A stretch of 14,253 nt of DNA, from positions 1 to 14,253 of the forward strand of contig JAFDCA010000413.1 of NCBI GenBank assembly GCA_019313025.1. Direction: 5' to 3'. Positions 1 to 6,805 of this stretch are shown here, one piece after another. The stretch comes from Deltaproteobacteria bacterium (lineage in GTDB: Bacteria > Desulfobacterota > Desulfobacteria > Desulfobacterales > UBA11574). The position numbers were made by a program, and so were the translations under genes. A model generated the notes under the pieces. It saw only the letters and a program-made list of their open reading frames with translations, had not been told where the DNA came from and made no database searches. Position 1 is the stretch's first letter; each line of letters starts with the position of its first letter.

Positions 1-251
1 AGCGATATTTGGTTGTCAAACCTGAGTTCATACCTGACCTTGAACGAGCCCTCGGCTCGCCCTTTGGGGCGAAATTTGATGAGAAAAAGAACATTATCCG
101 ACCTGTTTGCTCGTATCTCGCAAAGGCAGGCGGTTTTATCATTTGGGTGAAATGTTTGATACAATGATATGGTTTCAAACGCTTCGATGAATGGTTACGA
201 AGATTCTCATCGATTTTGATGACCGGTTCAGCTCTTGAATCTTTTAAAAAA
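1..251. other. Upstream region, no assignable gene
   Basis: No complete gene is visible here. On the + strand the frame starting at base 3 is open from the window edge to a TGA at 165-167. It reads like ordinary protein (for example PDLERALGSPFGAKFDEK), so it could be the 3' end of an upstream gene, but I recognise no family. The reverse strand is also open over most of the stretch, so coding direction is not settled. Structure: hairpins at 45-71, and a 7-bp inverted repeat TCGATGA (184-190) / TCATCGA (207-213). The second arm can alternatively pair its first five bases (TCATC, 207-211) with GATGA at 218-222. This last element sits about 40 bases upstream of the sigma-54 promoter and could be a weak terminator or a protein site. 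Confidence 0.3.
45..71. repeat. Two overlapping GC-rich hairpins
   Basis: CGAGCC (45-50) pairs with GGCTCG (54-59) over a 3-base loop. CGCCC (58-62) pairs with GGGCG (67-71) over a 4-base loop. The two stems share bases 58-59, so they are mutually exclusive or coaxially arranged. They stand out in an AT-rich background. No T-run follows, so this is not a standard intrinsic terminator. Confidence 0.4.
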
Positions 252-266
252 TGGTACGATAGTTGC
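252..266 (+). promoter_or_regulatory. Sigma-54 promoter of the PilZ gene
   Basis: TGGTACG, 4 bases, TTGC. The invariant GG (253-254) and GC (265-266) are exactly 12 bases apart, as sigma-54 requires. The predicted start of transcription is near 278, giving a leader of about 45 bases that includes the ribosome site of the PilZ gene. The only departure from the usual TGGCAC core is T for C. The two NtrC-type regulators in the window are candidate activators. Confidence 0.8.
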
Positions 267-323
267 ATATTTTTTGAAAAAATTTAGTTTTATTTTGTTA
301 ATGCCAGTACAAAGGTGACGAAT

Positions 324-896
324 ATGCCTCATGTTGAGAGACGTTCTTATGTTAGAGGGAATTTTTCATTTAAAATTAAATTCAAAACCATGACCTCGGA
401 TGAATATGAAGGGCTCGTTCGGTCTAATGAGGCCATTTCTACTCCCTTTCAAAAAGAACCGGTAATCGATATCGCTGACAATAAAAAAAGTGCTGATACA
501 GCAATTGATCTTTCATTGGTCAATTACCTCGTACAAATAGACGAGAAATTGGATTTGATTTTAGAACTTTTAGCAAAAGACAGTAAAATTGATGGTATGT
601 TCAATAAGGGGCTGGGAATGAATATCAGCGGATCAGGTATGAATATCATGGTGGACAGGCCCGTTGAAACCGGCCAGATCATTCATTCCAAGTTCTATCT
701 TTCAAAGATACCTCTTGTTTTTATGGATATATTCGGTGAGGTTGTCCATTCAACAAAGGTGAATGAATGCGATAAAACCCTCTATTCTCTTGGGATAAAG
801 TTTCTTGACATCAGTGTGAATGATCAGGAACGGATTATCGCTTCAGTATTTCAGAAACAAAGGGGAGTCCTTAGAAAAAGAAAAACGAGAACTTAA
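324..896 (+). CDS. PilZ-domain protein, probable c-di-GMP receptor
   Basis: A 190-residue cytoplasmic protein with the two cyclic-di-GMP motifs of PilZ domains. RxxxR is at residues 7-11 (RSYVR) and NxSxxG at 100-105 (NISGSG), followed by beta-strand-like segments ending in LGIKFLDI (156-163). The two motifs are about 90 residues apart, with a long insert that includes a helix (IDEKLDLILELL, 72-83), so this is a PilZ variant with an insertion and not a minimal domain. ATG at 324 is chosen because AAAGGTGA (311-318) lies 5 bases before it; an in-frame GTG at 315 overlaps that site. It has its own sigma-54 promoter and sits next to cheZ and cheY, so a role in tuning motility to cyclic-di-GMP is likely, in the way YcgR-type proteins do. 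That role is inferred from context. Confidence 0.8.
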   Translation: MPHVERRSYVRGNFSFKIKFKTMTSDEYEGLVRSNEAISTPFQKEPVIDIADNKKSADTAIDLSLVNYLVQIDEKLDLILELLAKDSKIDGMFNKGLGMNISGSGMNIMVDRPVETGQIIHSKFYLSKIPLVFMDIFGEVVHSTKVNECDKTLYSLGIKFLDISVNDQERIIASVFQKQRGVLRKRKTRT

Positions 897-1078
897 AATC
901 TCATTCGTTGTCTTTTGAAAGACGAACAAATTACCTTATGGCAGGAAAATTTTGCCGCCCATCTTTATGGAAAAGGGTTTTATTGTAGTTAAAAGAGGTT
1001 AATTAAGATGTGCTCTCAATAAAAGGATGAAAAAATTATTTGGTTACAAAGGCGATACAGCAAAAAAAGGATGCTCCC

Positions 1079-1855
1079 ATGGAAGATTATATAAAAGGAA
1101 ATCTTGCCAAAATTGTAAACAATGAACTTCCCGAAGATAAAATAGACGAACTGAAAAATTTTTTCAGCCAAACCCTTTCCTTAAATTTAGAGAAAGATGA
1201 TGAAAATTTTTTTAAAAACCTCGCTTACGAAATAAAAGGGGATTTAAGGGATTTCGCATTATTAATCGTTGATTTTAAAAAAGAGTTGAGGTCAAAAATT
1301 AGGCCTGAAATAACAGATATTGCAACAAAATATATCCCCCAAACAGCCGACCAACTAGAAAGTATTATCGAAACAACTGAATCGGCTGCCAACAAGATCA
1401 TGGACAACCTGGAAAATATGCAAGGACAAACTGAAAAAATTGGAAAGATTGTTGCAGATTTAAATGAGGGTGAAATGAGATTTCCAGAGGTTAAGAGGAT
1501 TCGCTTGGATTCCCAAACTGTAGACGCAATTCAGCCCCTTATAAATTATATAGCATCTCATGCTCAAAACATGATGTCTTTAATATCTGATTCGTTCGTT
1601 CAAATGAGCTTTCAGGATTTAACCGGTCAAAGGATCAAAAGGATTATGACCCTTGTCCACCAGATGGAAGTAAAACTTAAAGACATGATTATCGCTTTTG
1701 GTATCAAATTGAATGAACATGAAAAAAATCCTGACATGACAAAAGAGGAGTTGCAAAAAGCGGTAGCGGAAAAGGTTATCGAGCTGGCAGGACCACAAAA
1801 ATCGGGGTATGGGCTTAACCAAGCAGATATCGACGATCTTTTAGCGAGCCTGTAA
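1079..1855 (+). CDS. cheZ: Chemotaxis protein phosphatase CheZ
   Basis: CheZ removes the phosphate from CheY-P and so ends the motor-switching signal. The protein is 258 residues and strongly helical. The diagnostic active-site block FQDLTGQRIKRI starts at residue 178. D180 and Q184 correspond to the Asp143 and catalytic Gln147 of E. coli CheZ. The C-terminus QADIDDLLASL matches the conserved CheY-binding tail. It is longer than the enteric form (214 residues) because of an extended N-terminal part. ATG at 1079 is preferred because AAGGA lies 7 bases upstream. A TTG at 1040 in the same frame would add 13 residues but has a less well spaced ribosome site, so the start is not certain. cheY follows 127 bases downstream and the pairing is functional. 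The 182 bases before it show no convincing promoter. Confidence 0.92.
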   Translation: MEDYIKGNLAKIVNNELPEDKIDELKNFFSQTLSLNLEKDDENFFKNLAYEIKGDLRDFALLIVDFKKELRSKIRPEITDIATKYIPQTADQLESIIETTESAANKIMDNLENMQGQTEKIGKIVADLNEGEMRFPEVKRIRLDSQTVDAIQPLINYIASHAQNMMSLISDSFVQMSFQDLTGQRIKRIMTLVHQMEVKLKDMIIAFGIKLNEHEKNPDMTKEELQKAVAEKVIELAGPQKSGYGLNQADIDDLLASL

Positions 1856-1982
1856 CAGAAAAAATGAGAACAAATTTTTCTTGAAAAAACATTAGATACG
1901 AACGTTAACGGGTTGTACAAATATAAATCAAACACTTTTAACATATTATTAAAATTGTAAAAAAACTAAGGAGGCGCTTAAA

Positions 1983-2360
1983 ATGGATTTAAACATGAAA
2001 GTTCTCATTGTCGATGATTTTGCCACCATGAGAAGGATTGTTAGAAATATCCTCAAACAGATTGGTTTTAAAAATATTGTTGAGGCAGATGATGGCAAAA
2101 GCGCCCTTAAAGAACTGAAAAAAGGAAAGATTGATTTGATATTGTGTGACTGGAATATGCCTGAGATGCCGGGAATAGATTTATTAAAAGCCGTAAGATC
2201 GGATGATGAATTAAAAGACACTCCTTTTGTGATGGTAACGGCTGAAGCTCAGAAAGATAATATTGTAGAAGCAGTTAAGGCGGGAGTTAGCAATTACGTC
2301 GTAAAACCGTTTACGGCAGAAACAATCAGCGAAAAATTAACAAAGGTATTTGATAGTTAA
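1983..2360 (+). CDS. cheY: Chemotaxis response regulator CheY
   Basis: A stand-alone receiver domain of 125 residues that binds the flagellar switch when phosphorylated. All signature residues are present: acidic pair D11-D12, phosphoacceptor D56 in CDWNMP, switch T86, aromatic Y105 and K108 in VVKPF. They line up with E. coli D12/D13, D57, T87, Y106 and K109. The motif DWNMP and the C-terminal KPFT block favour CheY over a generic single-domain regulator, as does the position after cheZ. An ideal ribosome site AAGGAGG (1968-1974) is 8 bases before the ATG. The histidine kinase CheA is not in this window. The preceding 127 bases contain an 8-base palindrome CGTTAACG but no strong promoter. 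Confidence 0.95.
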   Translation: MDLNMKVLIVDDFATMRRIVRNILKQIGFKNIVEADDGKSALKELKKGKIDLILCDWNMPEMPGIDLLKAVRSDDELKDTPFVMVTAEAQKDNIVEAVKAGVSNYVVKPFTAETISEKLTKVFDS

Positions 2361-2412
2361 CCTTCAAACTCATAATGTAATGTAACATTTCGGAAGAATG
2401 ATAACAATTCTC

Positions 2413-2440
2413 TAAAGGAATCATTTGGCTTTGCCGAATA
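2413..2440 (+). promoter_or_regulatory. Sigma-28-like promoter upstream of 2490 gene
   Basis: TAAA (2413-2416), 16 bases, GCCGAATA (2433-2440). The flagellar sigma-28 consensus is TAAA-N15-GCCGATAA. The -10 box differs by a swap of two bases and the spacer is one base long. It lies 49 bases before the start of the unknown 132-residue protein, a suitable distance. Confidence 0.45.
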
Positions 2441-2489
2441 TAAAGAATAGGTCGACTCTTATAATAAAGATATAAAAAGGATTTCAACA

Positions 2490-2888
2490 ATGGATATCAA
2501 TAAAATAGGCCATTCACTCCAGACAAAATTATCATCAACAGCAAAAGTGGACAATGATAATCAATTCAAACAGATTTTTGACCGGAAACTTGATGAAGTA
2601 CACGCAACCACCGGCACTTGTTCCGTTGACAGTAAAAGTGATGTCATCGTGCAAAGTGAAAAAGTTCTTCGTCTGTTAGATCACTATGCCGGAGAACTGG
2701 CGGATCCAGCCAGGACATTAAAAGATATCCGACCATTGGTGGACAGTATTGAAAAAGAGGTAACCCTAATGGAAACTGAAGCCGTCAATAAAGCTCATAA
2801 TGATACAGTTCTGGACAGACTCGTTAAAGATTTGGCTGTTACAGCAAAGGTGGCGGTGTATAAGTTTCATCGCGGGGATTATATTTAG
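2490..2888 (+). CDS. Unknown 132-residue protein of the motility cluster
   Basis: I cannot assign a family. The protein is small, soluble and mostly helical, with no signal peptide or membrane segment. Residues 1-50 look disordered or variable. The body (56-98) is a run of amphipathic helices (SEKVLRLLDHYAGEL, then ADPARTLKDIRPLVDSIEKEV). It ends with AVTAKVAVYKFHRGDYI, whose RGDY-type end gives the impression of a conserved C-terminal motif. It is not FlgM: the FlgM C-terminal sigma-28-binding pattern is missing. It follows cheY by 129 bases and has a sigma-28-like promoter, so it is probably a late motility gene, perhaps a chaperone or a chemotaxis accessory protein. The function is only inferred from location. 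Ribosome site: AAAAGG at 2474-2479, 10 bases before the ATG. Confidence 0.7.
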   Translation: MDINKIGHSLQTKLSSTAKVDNDNQFKQIFDRKLDEVHATTGTCSVDSKSDVIVQSEKVLRLLDHYAGELADPARTLKDIRPLVDSIEKEVTLMETEAVNKAHNDTVLDRLVKDLAVTAKVAVYKFHRGDYI

Positions 2889-2980
2889 TTTCCACCAAAA
2901 TGATCTTTATTGCCCAGGGTTATGCTGAAAATTGAGTCTTCAGAATATTTAACCCGTTGTCTACTTGTTGGAAAAAAGCG

Positions 2981-3007
2981 TAAATCCGATTTTCGGATCT
3001 CCGATAT
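2981..3007 (+). promoter_or_regulatory. Second sigma-28-like promoter candidate
   Basis: TAAA (2981-2984), exactly 15 bases, TCCGATAT (3000-3007). This is a 6 of 8 match to the GCCGATAA -10 box at the correct spacing. The spacer is largely made of the ATCCGA/TCGGAT hairpin. Nothing large lies directly downstream: the next confident gene starts at 3278, and only a 24-codon frame lies between. Confidence 0.35.
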
Positions 3008-3137
3008 ATTTGCTCTAAGGTGGTTCTTTTTATATCATGTCCCCACTAAAAGATCGGGATCTTCTATTTGATCTTGAAAAAAATCATCATTTATGGATGA
3101 ATACCATCTAAACTTCGTTTAAACTTCCTTTTTCTCC

Positions 3138-3167
3138 TTGATTTGTTTTTAATATTACAATATTAAA
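3138..3167 (+). promoter_or_regulatory. Sigma-70-like promoter with overlapping dyad
   Basis: TTGATT (3138-3143), 17 bases, TATTAA (3161-3166): four of six matches in each box. A perfect 9-bp inverted repeat TTTAATATT-AC-AATATTAAA (3148-3167) covers the spacer and -10, as a repressor operator would. It probably drives the regulator at 3278. AT-rich sequence makes chance matches common. Confidence 0.35.
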
Positions 3168-3277
3168 TAATGATAATTCCTCTAAAGTATAGAAAATTAG
3201 CTTTTTATGGGATTGGTATTTATTAAATTTCGCCATACCTGCCAACGAATGAGAATAACTTATCAAGAGAACATATT

Positions 3278-4666
3278 ATGGCAAAAATATTAATCGTTGA
3301 TGACAATCCAGATGTATTAAAACTCATTGCGAACATTCTGGAATCTAACGACTATGAAGTAAAAACAGCCTCTAGTGGTTCGTCGGCCATCAAAGAACTT
3401 GAAAATAATGAATATGACATGGTCCTGACAGACCTCATGATGCCCGATGTGGACGGTATGCAAGTTCTTGAAAATGTGATATTAAAAACACCCAAAACCA
3501 TGTGCATTATACTCACGGGCCATGGGACCATTAAAAGTTCAGTTGAAGCTATTAAGAAAGGGGCTTTTGATTACATCACGAAACCCGTATCGCCCAGTGA
3601 GCTTCTCATTATTGTTGAAAAAGCCCTAAAATTTAAGAATCTTGAAGAAGAAAATATCCGGCTCAAAAAGGAATTAAAGGGTAAATATCACTATAAAAAC
3701 ATTGTCGGAACAAGTAATGCTATCAAAAAAATATACGATCTAATCGAGAAAGTGTCTGATACGGATGGTACTGTTCTGATCACCGGTGCCAGTGGTACAG
3801 GGAAGGAATTAATCGCAAAATCGATTCATTATAATAGCCAACGGAGTGATAAACCGTTGGTTGTTATTAATTGTGGTGCCGTACCAGAAGCTTTGTTAGA
3901 GAGTGAACTATTTGGTCATGAAAAAGGCGCCTTTACAGGTGCCTATAAAAAGAGAATCGGTCGATTTGAAATGGCAAACGGTGGAACCATTTTCCTGGAT
4001 GAAATCGGAGAAATGAGTCCGGCATTGCAAATAAAATTGCTGAGGGTTTTACAGGAACAACAATTTGAAAGAGTGGGTGGGACAAAGACCCTACATGTGG
4101 ATCTGAGATTTATCGCAGCCACAAACAAGAATTTAACAACCGCCATTAATATGGAGAAATTCCGGGAAGATCTCTATTATCGATTGAATGTCATACCGAT
4201 CAAAGTTCCGTCTTTAAAACAGCGAAGATCTGACATCCCTTTACTTATCGATTACTTCCTTAAAAAATTTCAAAGAGGAAAGCATCATAAGATTACGGGT
4301 TTCTCCCAAGCTGCCATGGATGCAATATGGGCATATGAGTGGCCTGGCAATGTCAGAGAACTTGAAAATGTGATAAAAAGAATCACTATCCTTAGTGAGG
4401 GGCCGGTGGTAGGCTTTGAAGATCTACCTGAAAATATACAAGATGTTAGCGATTTACGTCAGCCAGACAAAGAGATAATCATAGATAATGAGCTGAACCT
4501 CAATGAAGCGGTTCAGGATTATGAAAAAAAGATTATTCTTGAGGCATTGGAAAAAACCAACTGGGTAAAATCAAAAGCTGCAAAACTTCTAAATATCAAT
4601 AGAACGACATTGGTGGCAAAGATTAAAAAACAGAACATAGAAACAGATAACGTCGCCTCTGCATAA
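3278..4666 (+). CDS. Sigma-54 response regulator RR1 (NtrC family)
   Basis: A 462-residue activator of sigma-54 RNA polymerase. The receiver domain (1-118) has acidic pair D8-D9, phosphoacceptor D52, switch T80 and K102, so phosphorylation by a kinase is expected. The AAA+ domain (about 138-375) has Walker A GASGTGKE (170-177), the sigma-54-contacting GAFTGA (217-222), Walker B IFLDEIGE (238-245) and WPGNVREL (355-362). A Fis-type helix-turn-helix closes it (about 427-451). Length and order are standard for the family. No partner histidine kinase is in the window. Its place among motility genes, with sigma-54 promoters on either side, suggests a flagellar regulator of the FlrC/FlgR/FleR type. 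It has a separate upstream region and so is probably transcribed alone. Ribosome site AAGAGA (3265-3270), 7 bases before ATG. Confidence 0.9.
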   Translation: MAKILIVDDNPDVLKLIANILESNDYEVKTASSGSSAIKELENNEYDMVLTDLMMPDVDGMQVLENVILKTPKTMCIILTGHGTIKSSVEAIKKGAFDYITKPVSPSELLIIVEKALKFKNLEEENIRLKKELKGKYHYKNIVGTSNAIKKIYDLIEKVSDTDGTVLITGASGTGKELIAKSIHYNSQRSDKPLVVINCGAVPEALLESELFGHEKGAFTGAYKKRIGRFEMANGGTIFLDEIGEMSPALQIKLLRVLQEQQFERVGGTKTLHVDLRFIAATNKNLTTAINMEKFREDLYYRLNVIPIKVPSLKQRRSDIPLLIDYFLKKFQRGKHHKITGFSQAAMDAIWAYEWPGNVRELENVIKRITILSEGPVVGFEDLPENIQDVSDLRQPDKEIIIDNELNLNEAVQDYEKKIILEALEKTNWVKSKAAKLLNINRTTLVAKIKKQNIETDNVASA

Positions 4667-4807
4667 AACTGTCATGAGTTGATCGTGAATTAAATCCCTT
4701 TCCTCTTAATTCGGGGAGTTCAATTGTCAAAATAATGACGGTTCCCATCAAAACCTCGTTCTCTTTTGAGTTCATCATTCCATTATGACAACATTCTCCT
4801 ATTTGCA

Positions 4808-4836
4808 TTGACACATTTCAAACAAAAGGTCATATT
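4808..4836 (+). promoter_or_regulatory. Sigma-70-like promoter
   Basis: A perfect -35 TTGACA (4808-4813), a 17-base spacer, and -10 CATATT (4831-4836, four of six). Predicted start near 4843, giving a leader of about 130 bases before the AMIN/TPR gene. It would give basal transcription independent of the sigma-54 promoter just downstream. Confidence 0.5.
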
Positions 4837-4946
4837 TAACAATAGTTTTAAAATCAATTAATTAGAGTTAAAAATCTCATGTGATAATCATCAGAAGTGG
4901 GCTTTCAATATTCCATCATGCCATCCAGCCATTATTCTTATTTTGT

Positions 4947-4961
4947 TGGCATACTAATTGC
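4947..4961 (+). promoter_or_regulatory. Sigma-54 promoter of the AMIN/TPR gene
   Basis: TGGCATA, 4 bases, TTGC. GG (4948-4949) and GC (4960-4961) are 12 bases apart. Transcription should start near 4973, only about 3 bases before the ATG at 4976. The promoter probably also serves RR2, which lies 29 bases beyond the end of the AMIN/TPR gene. Confidence 0.75.
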
Positions 4962-4975
4962 TGTAAAAATGCCGT

Positions 4976-6748
4976 ATGAAAGGCTACTTAATAAGATCCA
5001 TTTCTGTCTTATTTGTTTCCCTTTTTTTTGTATTTCATCTCAATAAAGTTGCAGCAAGTCCACATCCGTCTGCTAAAAAATCATATAAAGGGACGATAAG
5101 TAGGATTGTTTCAATCACAACAAAAAAGATCAAAGGTCAAACCATTGTAACTGTTTTGGGGGACGGTAAAATATCTCAATATGATGTCAAACCACTTAAA
5201 ACCCCTCCAAGAATTGTTGTGGATATCTTTTGTGCGGCCCGTTTGTTAGGAGGGATGTCTAAGGTGGTGGAAAATTCTGATGTTAAAATTATAAGGGTTG
5301 GATATCATGCACAAAAAATAAGGATAGTGTTTGATATTAAGGGTTCCGTTGTTCCTGATTATACTGATAAATCTGTAGATAACGAACTAATTATCACGCT
5401 TAAATCAATAGAAGGCGAAAATATAAAAAAAACTGATAATACAACAAATATCATTGAAAAGACAAAAGATTTGGCGACATTAAATACAAAAAATGAGACG
5501 GTAAAAGCTATTCCAAAAGAGAATGAAAATTCAGATGAAAAAAGAATCTTAAAAGAGACGACGCCATTACTTTCAGAAACTCCAGTCAACAAAAAAAATG
5601 ACGTTCCTGAAAAGGAAACGAAGCATGTGATTAATAAACAAAACAGGTCAAAAAAAGAGGGTCTAAACATAACAAACCCTGAAGAGAAACTTACTCAAAT
5701 GGTGGAAAATGACGGCAGAGAAGATACATCCATTTACCTAAAATGCCTAGAAACCTATAAAGCTAAAGACTGGGAGGGTGCCATTGAAAATCTTACCCGT
5801 CTGATAAAAAAATATCCCAATGGAAGATATACAGAGAAAGCATATTTTATTTTAGCGAAATCTTATGATCAATCAAACAAAGAATTTAACTCGGTTCAAT
5901 ATAAAGAAATTAAAGGTTATTATGAAGATGCCATCAGCCGATTCCCAAATTCCGAATATGTTCCCGATGCTGTATTTAGCATTGCCAACCTTTATTTTGA
6001 TATAAAGAATTATTATGAGGCATTGGGTTATTATAATTTGGTTTTAAAGAAAGACAACGGCTCCGTTTTATATGTAAGGGCATTAATGCAAAAGGTAGAA
6101 GTGTTGCTCCTGAGGAATAGAAAAGAAGATGCCCTGTCTGCATTGACTGAATTAGAAACCATCACCTCAGAATATCCAGATTTGTTTGAAAGAATAGAAG
6201 CAAAAAAAGAAAAAGCGAAAATTCTTTATGAAATGAATAAATTTAATGAATCACTTGACGTTCTGGATGAATTAGAAAAAGAAGATCATGAGAATAAATA
6301 TAAGCACCCGGAAATTTCTCTATATATAGGATATAACTATTACCAGCTTGGAGATAATCATAGGTCCAGAGAAAACCTATTTCGATATTATAATACGTGT
6401 CCTGAGAGAGAAATAAACCATCTCGTACTTAACCAGATCGGTGATACCTATCGTAATGAAGGATTGATAGAGGATGCTGTAAAATTTTATCGGATGGTCC
6501 TTGAACGACATCCAAATACCGATGGGGCAATTATAAGTAAAATTAGGCTTGCTGAACAACAGGAAGACAAAGACTGGATTGAAAAAACAAGAAAAGAGAT
6601 GGGCTCGCCCAAAAAAATATATGAGAATATAGTAAACGATTCTGTGGACAAAAAAGATGAAAAGAATCCTCTGATACAACTTTCAATGTTAAAACTAGGT
6701 ATTACCTATCAAAAAGAAAAAGAGTATGAGAAGAGCTTAGAAGTCTGA
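4976..6748 (+). CDS. AMIN/TPR exported protein, N-terminal part (in-frame stop)
   Basis: 590 residues. A signal peptide (1-27: positive MKGYLIRS, hydrophobic core, AAS end) sends it across the inner membrane. Residues about 38-145 look like an AMIN domain (GTISRIVSI start, TPPRIVVDIF, then IIRVGYHAQKIRIVFDIKG), which in other proteins targets cell-wall or septal sites. A charged Lys/Glu-rich linker (146-245) follows, then tetratricopeptide-like repeats from about 252, with helix pairs ending in KYPN-type turns. The frame stops at TGA 6746-6748 in the middle of a repeat and continues in the same frame to 7651, so this is most likely the front two thirds of one 891-residue protein. No ribosome site precedes the ATG. 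Role: probably periplasmic scaffold or assembly factor for flagellar placement, inferred from domains and position. It may be inactive if the stop is real. Confidence 0.75.
   Translation: MKGYLIRSISVLFVSLFFVFHLNKVAASPHPSAKKSYKGTISRIVSITTKKIKGQTIVTVLGDGKISQYDVKPLKTPPRIVVDIFCAARLLGGMSKVVENSDVKIIRVGYHAQKIRIVFDIKGSVVPDYTDKSVDNELIITLKSIEGENIKKTDNTTNIIEKTKDLATLNTKNETVKAIPKENENSDEKRILKETTPLLSETPVNKKNDVPEKETKHVINKQNRSKKEGLNITNPEEKLTQMVENDGREDTSIYLKCLETYKAKDWEGAIENLTRLIKKYPNGRYTEKAYFILAKSYDQSNKEFNSVQYKEIKGYYEDAISRFPNSEYVPDAVFSIANLYFDIKNYYEALGYYNLVLKKDNGSVLYVRALMQKVEVLLLRNRKEDALSALTELETITSEYPDLFERIEAKKEKAKILYEMNKFNESLDVLDELEKEDHENKYKHPEISLYIGYNYYQLGDNHRSRENLFRYYNTCPEREINHLVLNQIGDTYRNEGLIEDAVKFYRMVLERHPNTDGAIISKIRLAEQQEDKDWIEKTRKEMGSPKKIYENIVNDSVDKKDEKNPLIQLSMLKLGITYQKEKEYEKSLEV
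6746..6748 (+). other. In-frame TGA interrupting the TPR array
   Basis: Upstream reads EYEKSLEV, downstream KELLEKYPRT, together a normal TPR helix pair with one missing residue. A large hydrophobic residue is expected at this place, so TGG (Trp) changed to TGA by one transition is the simplest reading. Every clear Trp codon in neighbouring genes is TGG, so TGA is not a general Trp codon here. I see no convincing selenocysteine hairpin directly downstream. Confidence 0.8.
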
Positions 6749-6805
6749 AAGGAATTACTTGAAAAATATCCAAGAACATCATTAAAAAAAGAATTAACAC
6801 ATGCA

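Larger units (their letters stand above)
2889..3277. other. 389-base intergenic region with dyads
   Basis: There is no long gene. It contains a perfect 6-bp hairpin ATCCGA/TCGGAT (2984-2998), a near-palindrome AAGATCGGGATCTT (3050-3063), a tandem pair AAACTTCGTTT/AAACTTCCTTT (3110-3131) and a 20-base dyad at 3148-3167. Promoter-like boxes are listed separately. A 24-codon reading frame (3037-3111) begins MSPLKDRDLLFDLEKN and has AAGGTGG 13 bases before its ATG. It is too short to support as a gene on sequence alone. Confidence 0.5.
4667..4975. other. 309-base intergenic region between RR1 and AMIN/TPR gene
   Basis: There is no gene that I can support. GAATTAA (4687-4693) and TTAATTC (4706-4712) form a 7-bp inverted repeat with a 12-base loop just after RR1. 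No T-run follows, so termination is doubtful. The right half holds two promoters, sigma-70-like (4808-4836) and sigma-54 (4947-4961), annotated separately. Confidence 0.5.

Noticed and set aside
1..268. Reverse-strand open frame starting at 268
   Set aside because: It looks like a shadow of the + strand frame ending at 167: the composition is poor and there is no recognisable domain or ribosome site.
939..955. TGGCAG...TTGC before cheZ, resembling a sigma-54 promoter
   Set aside because: GG (940-941) and GC (954-955) are 14 bases apart; sigma-54 needs 12 and tolerates almost no change.
1027..1122. Short frame MKKLFGYKGDTAKK at the cheZ start
   Set aside because: It is in another frame, ends after 32 codons, and its purine run abuts the ATG, so it cannot serve as a ribosome site.
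2490..2888. FlgM (anti-sigma-28) as identity of the 132-residue protein
   Set aside because: The size and sigma-28-like promoter are suggestive, but the FlgM C-terminal sigma-binding pattern is absent.
4623..4814. Reverse-strand 63-codon frame between RR1 and the AMIN/TPR gene
   Set aside because: It overlaps the RR1 end, has no recognisable domain and no clear ribosome site; it lies in a region with + strand promoters.
6749..6790. Selenocysteine insertion at TGA 6746-6748
   Set aside because: No stable hairpin with a suitable apical loop lies directly after the TGA (best stem is CTTG/CAAG, 4 bp). The protein is a TPR repeat with no redox motif, and Trp fits the position.
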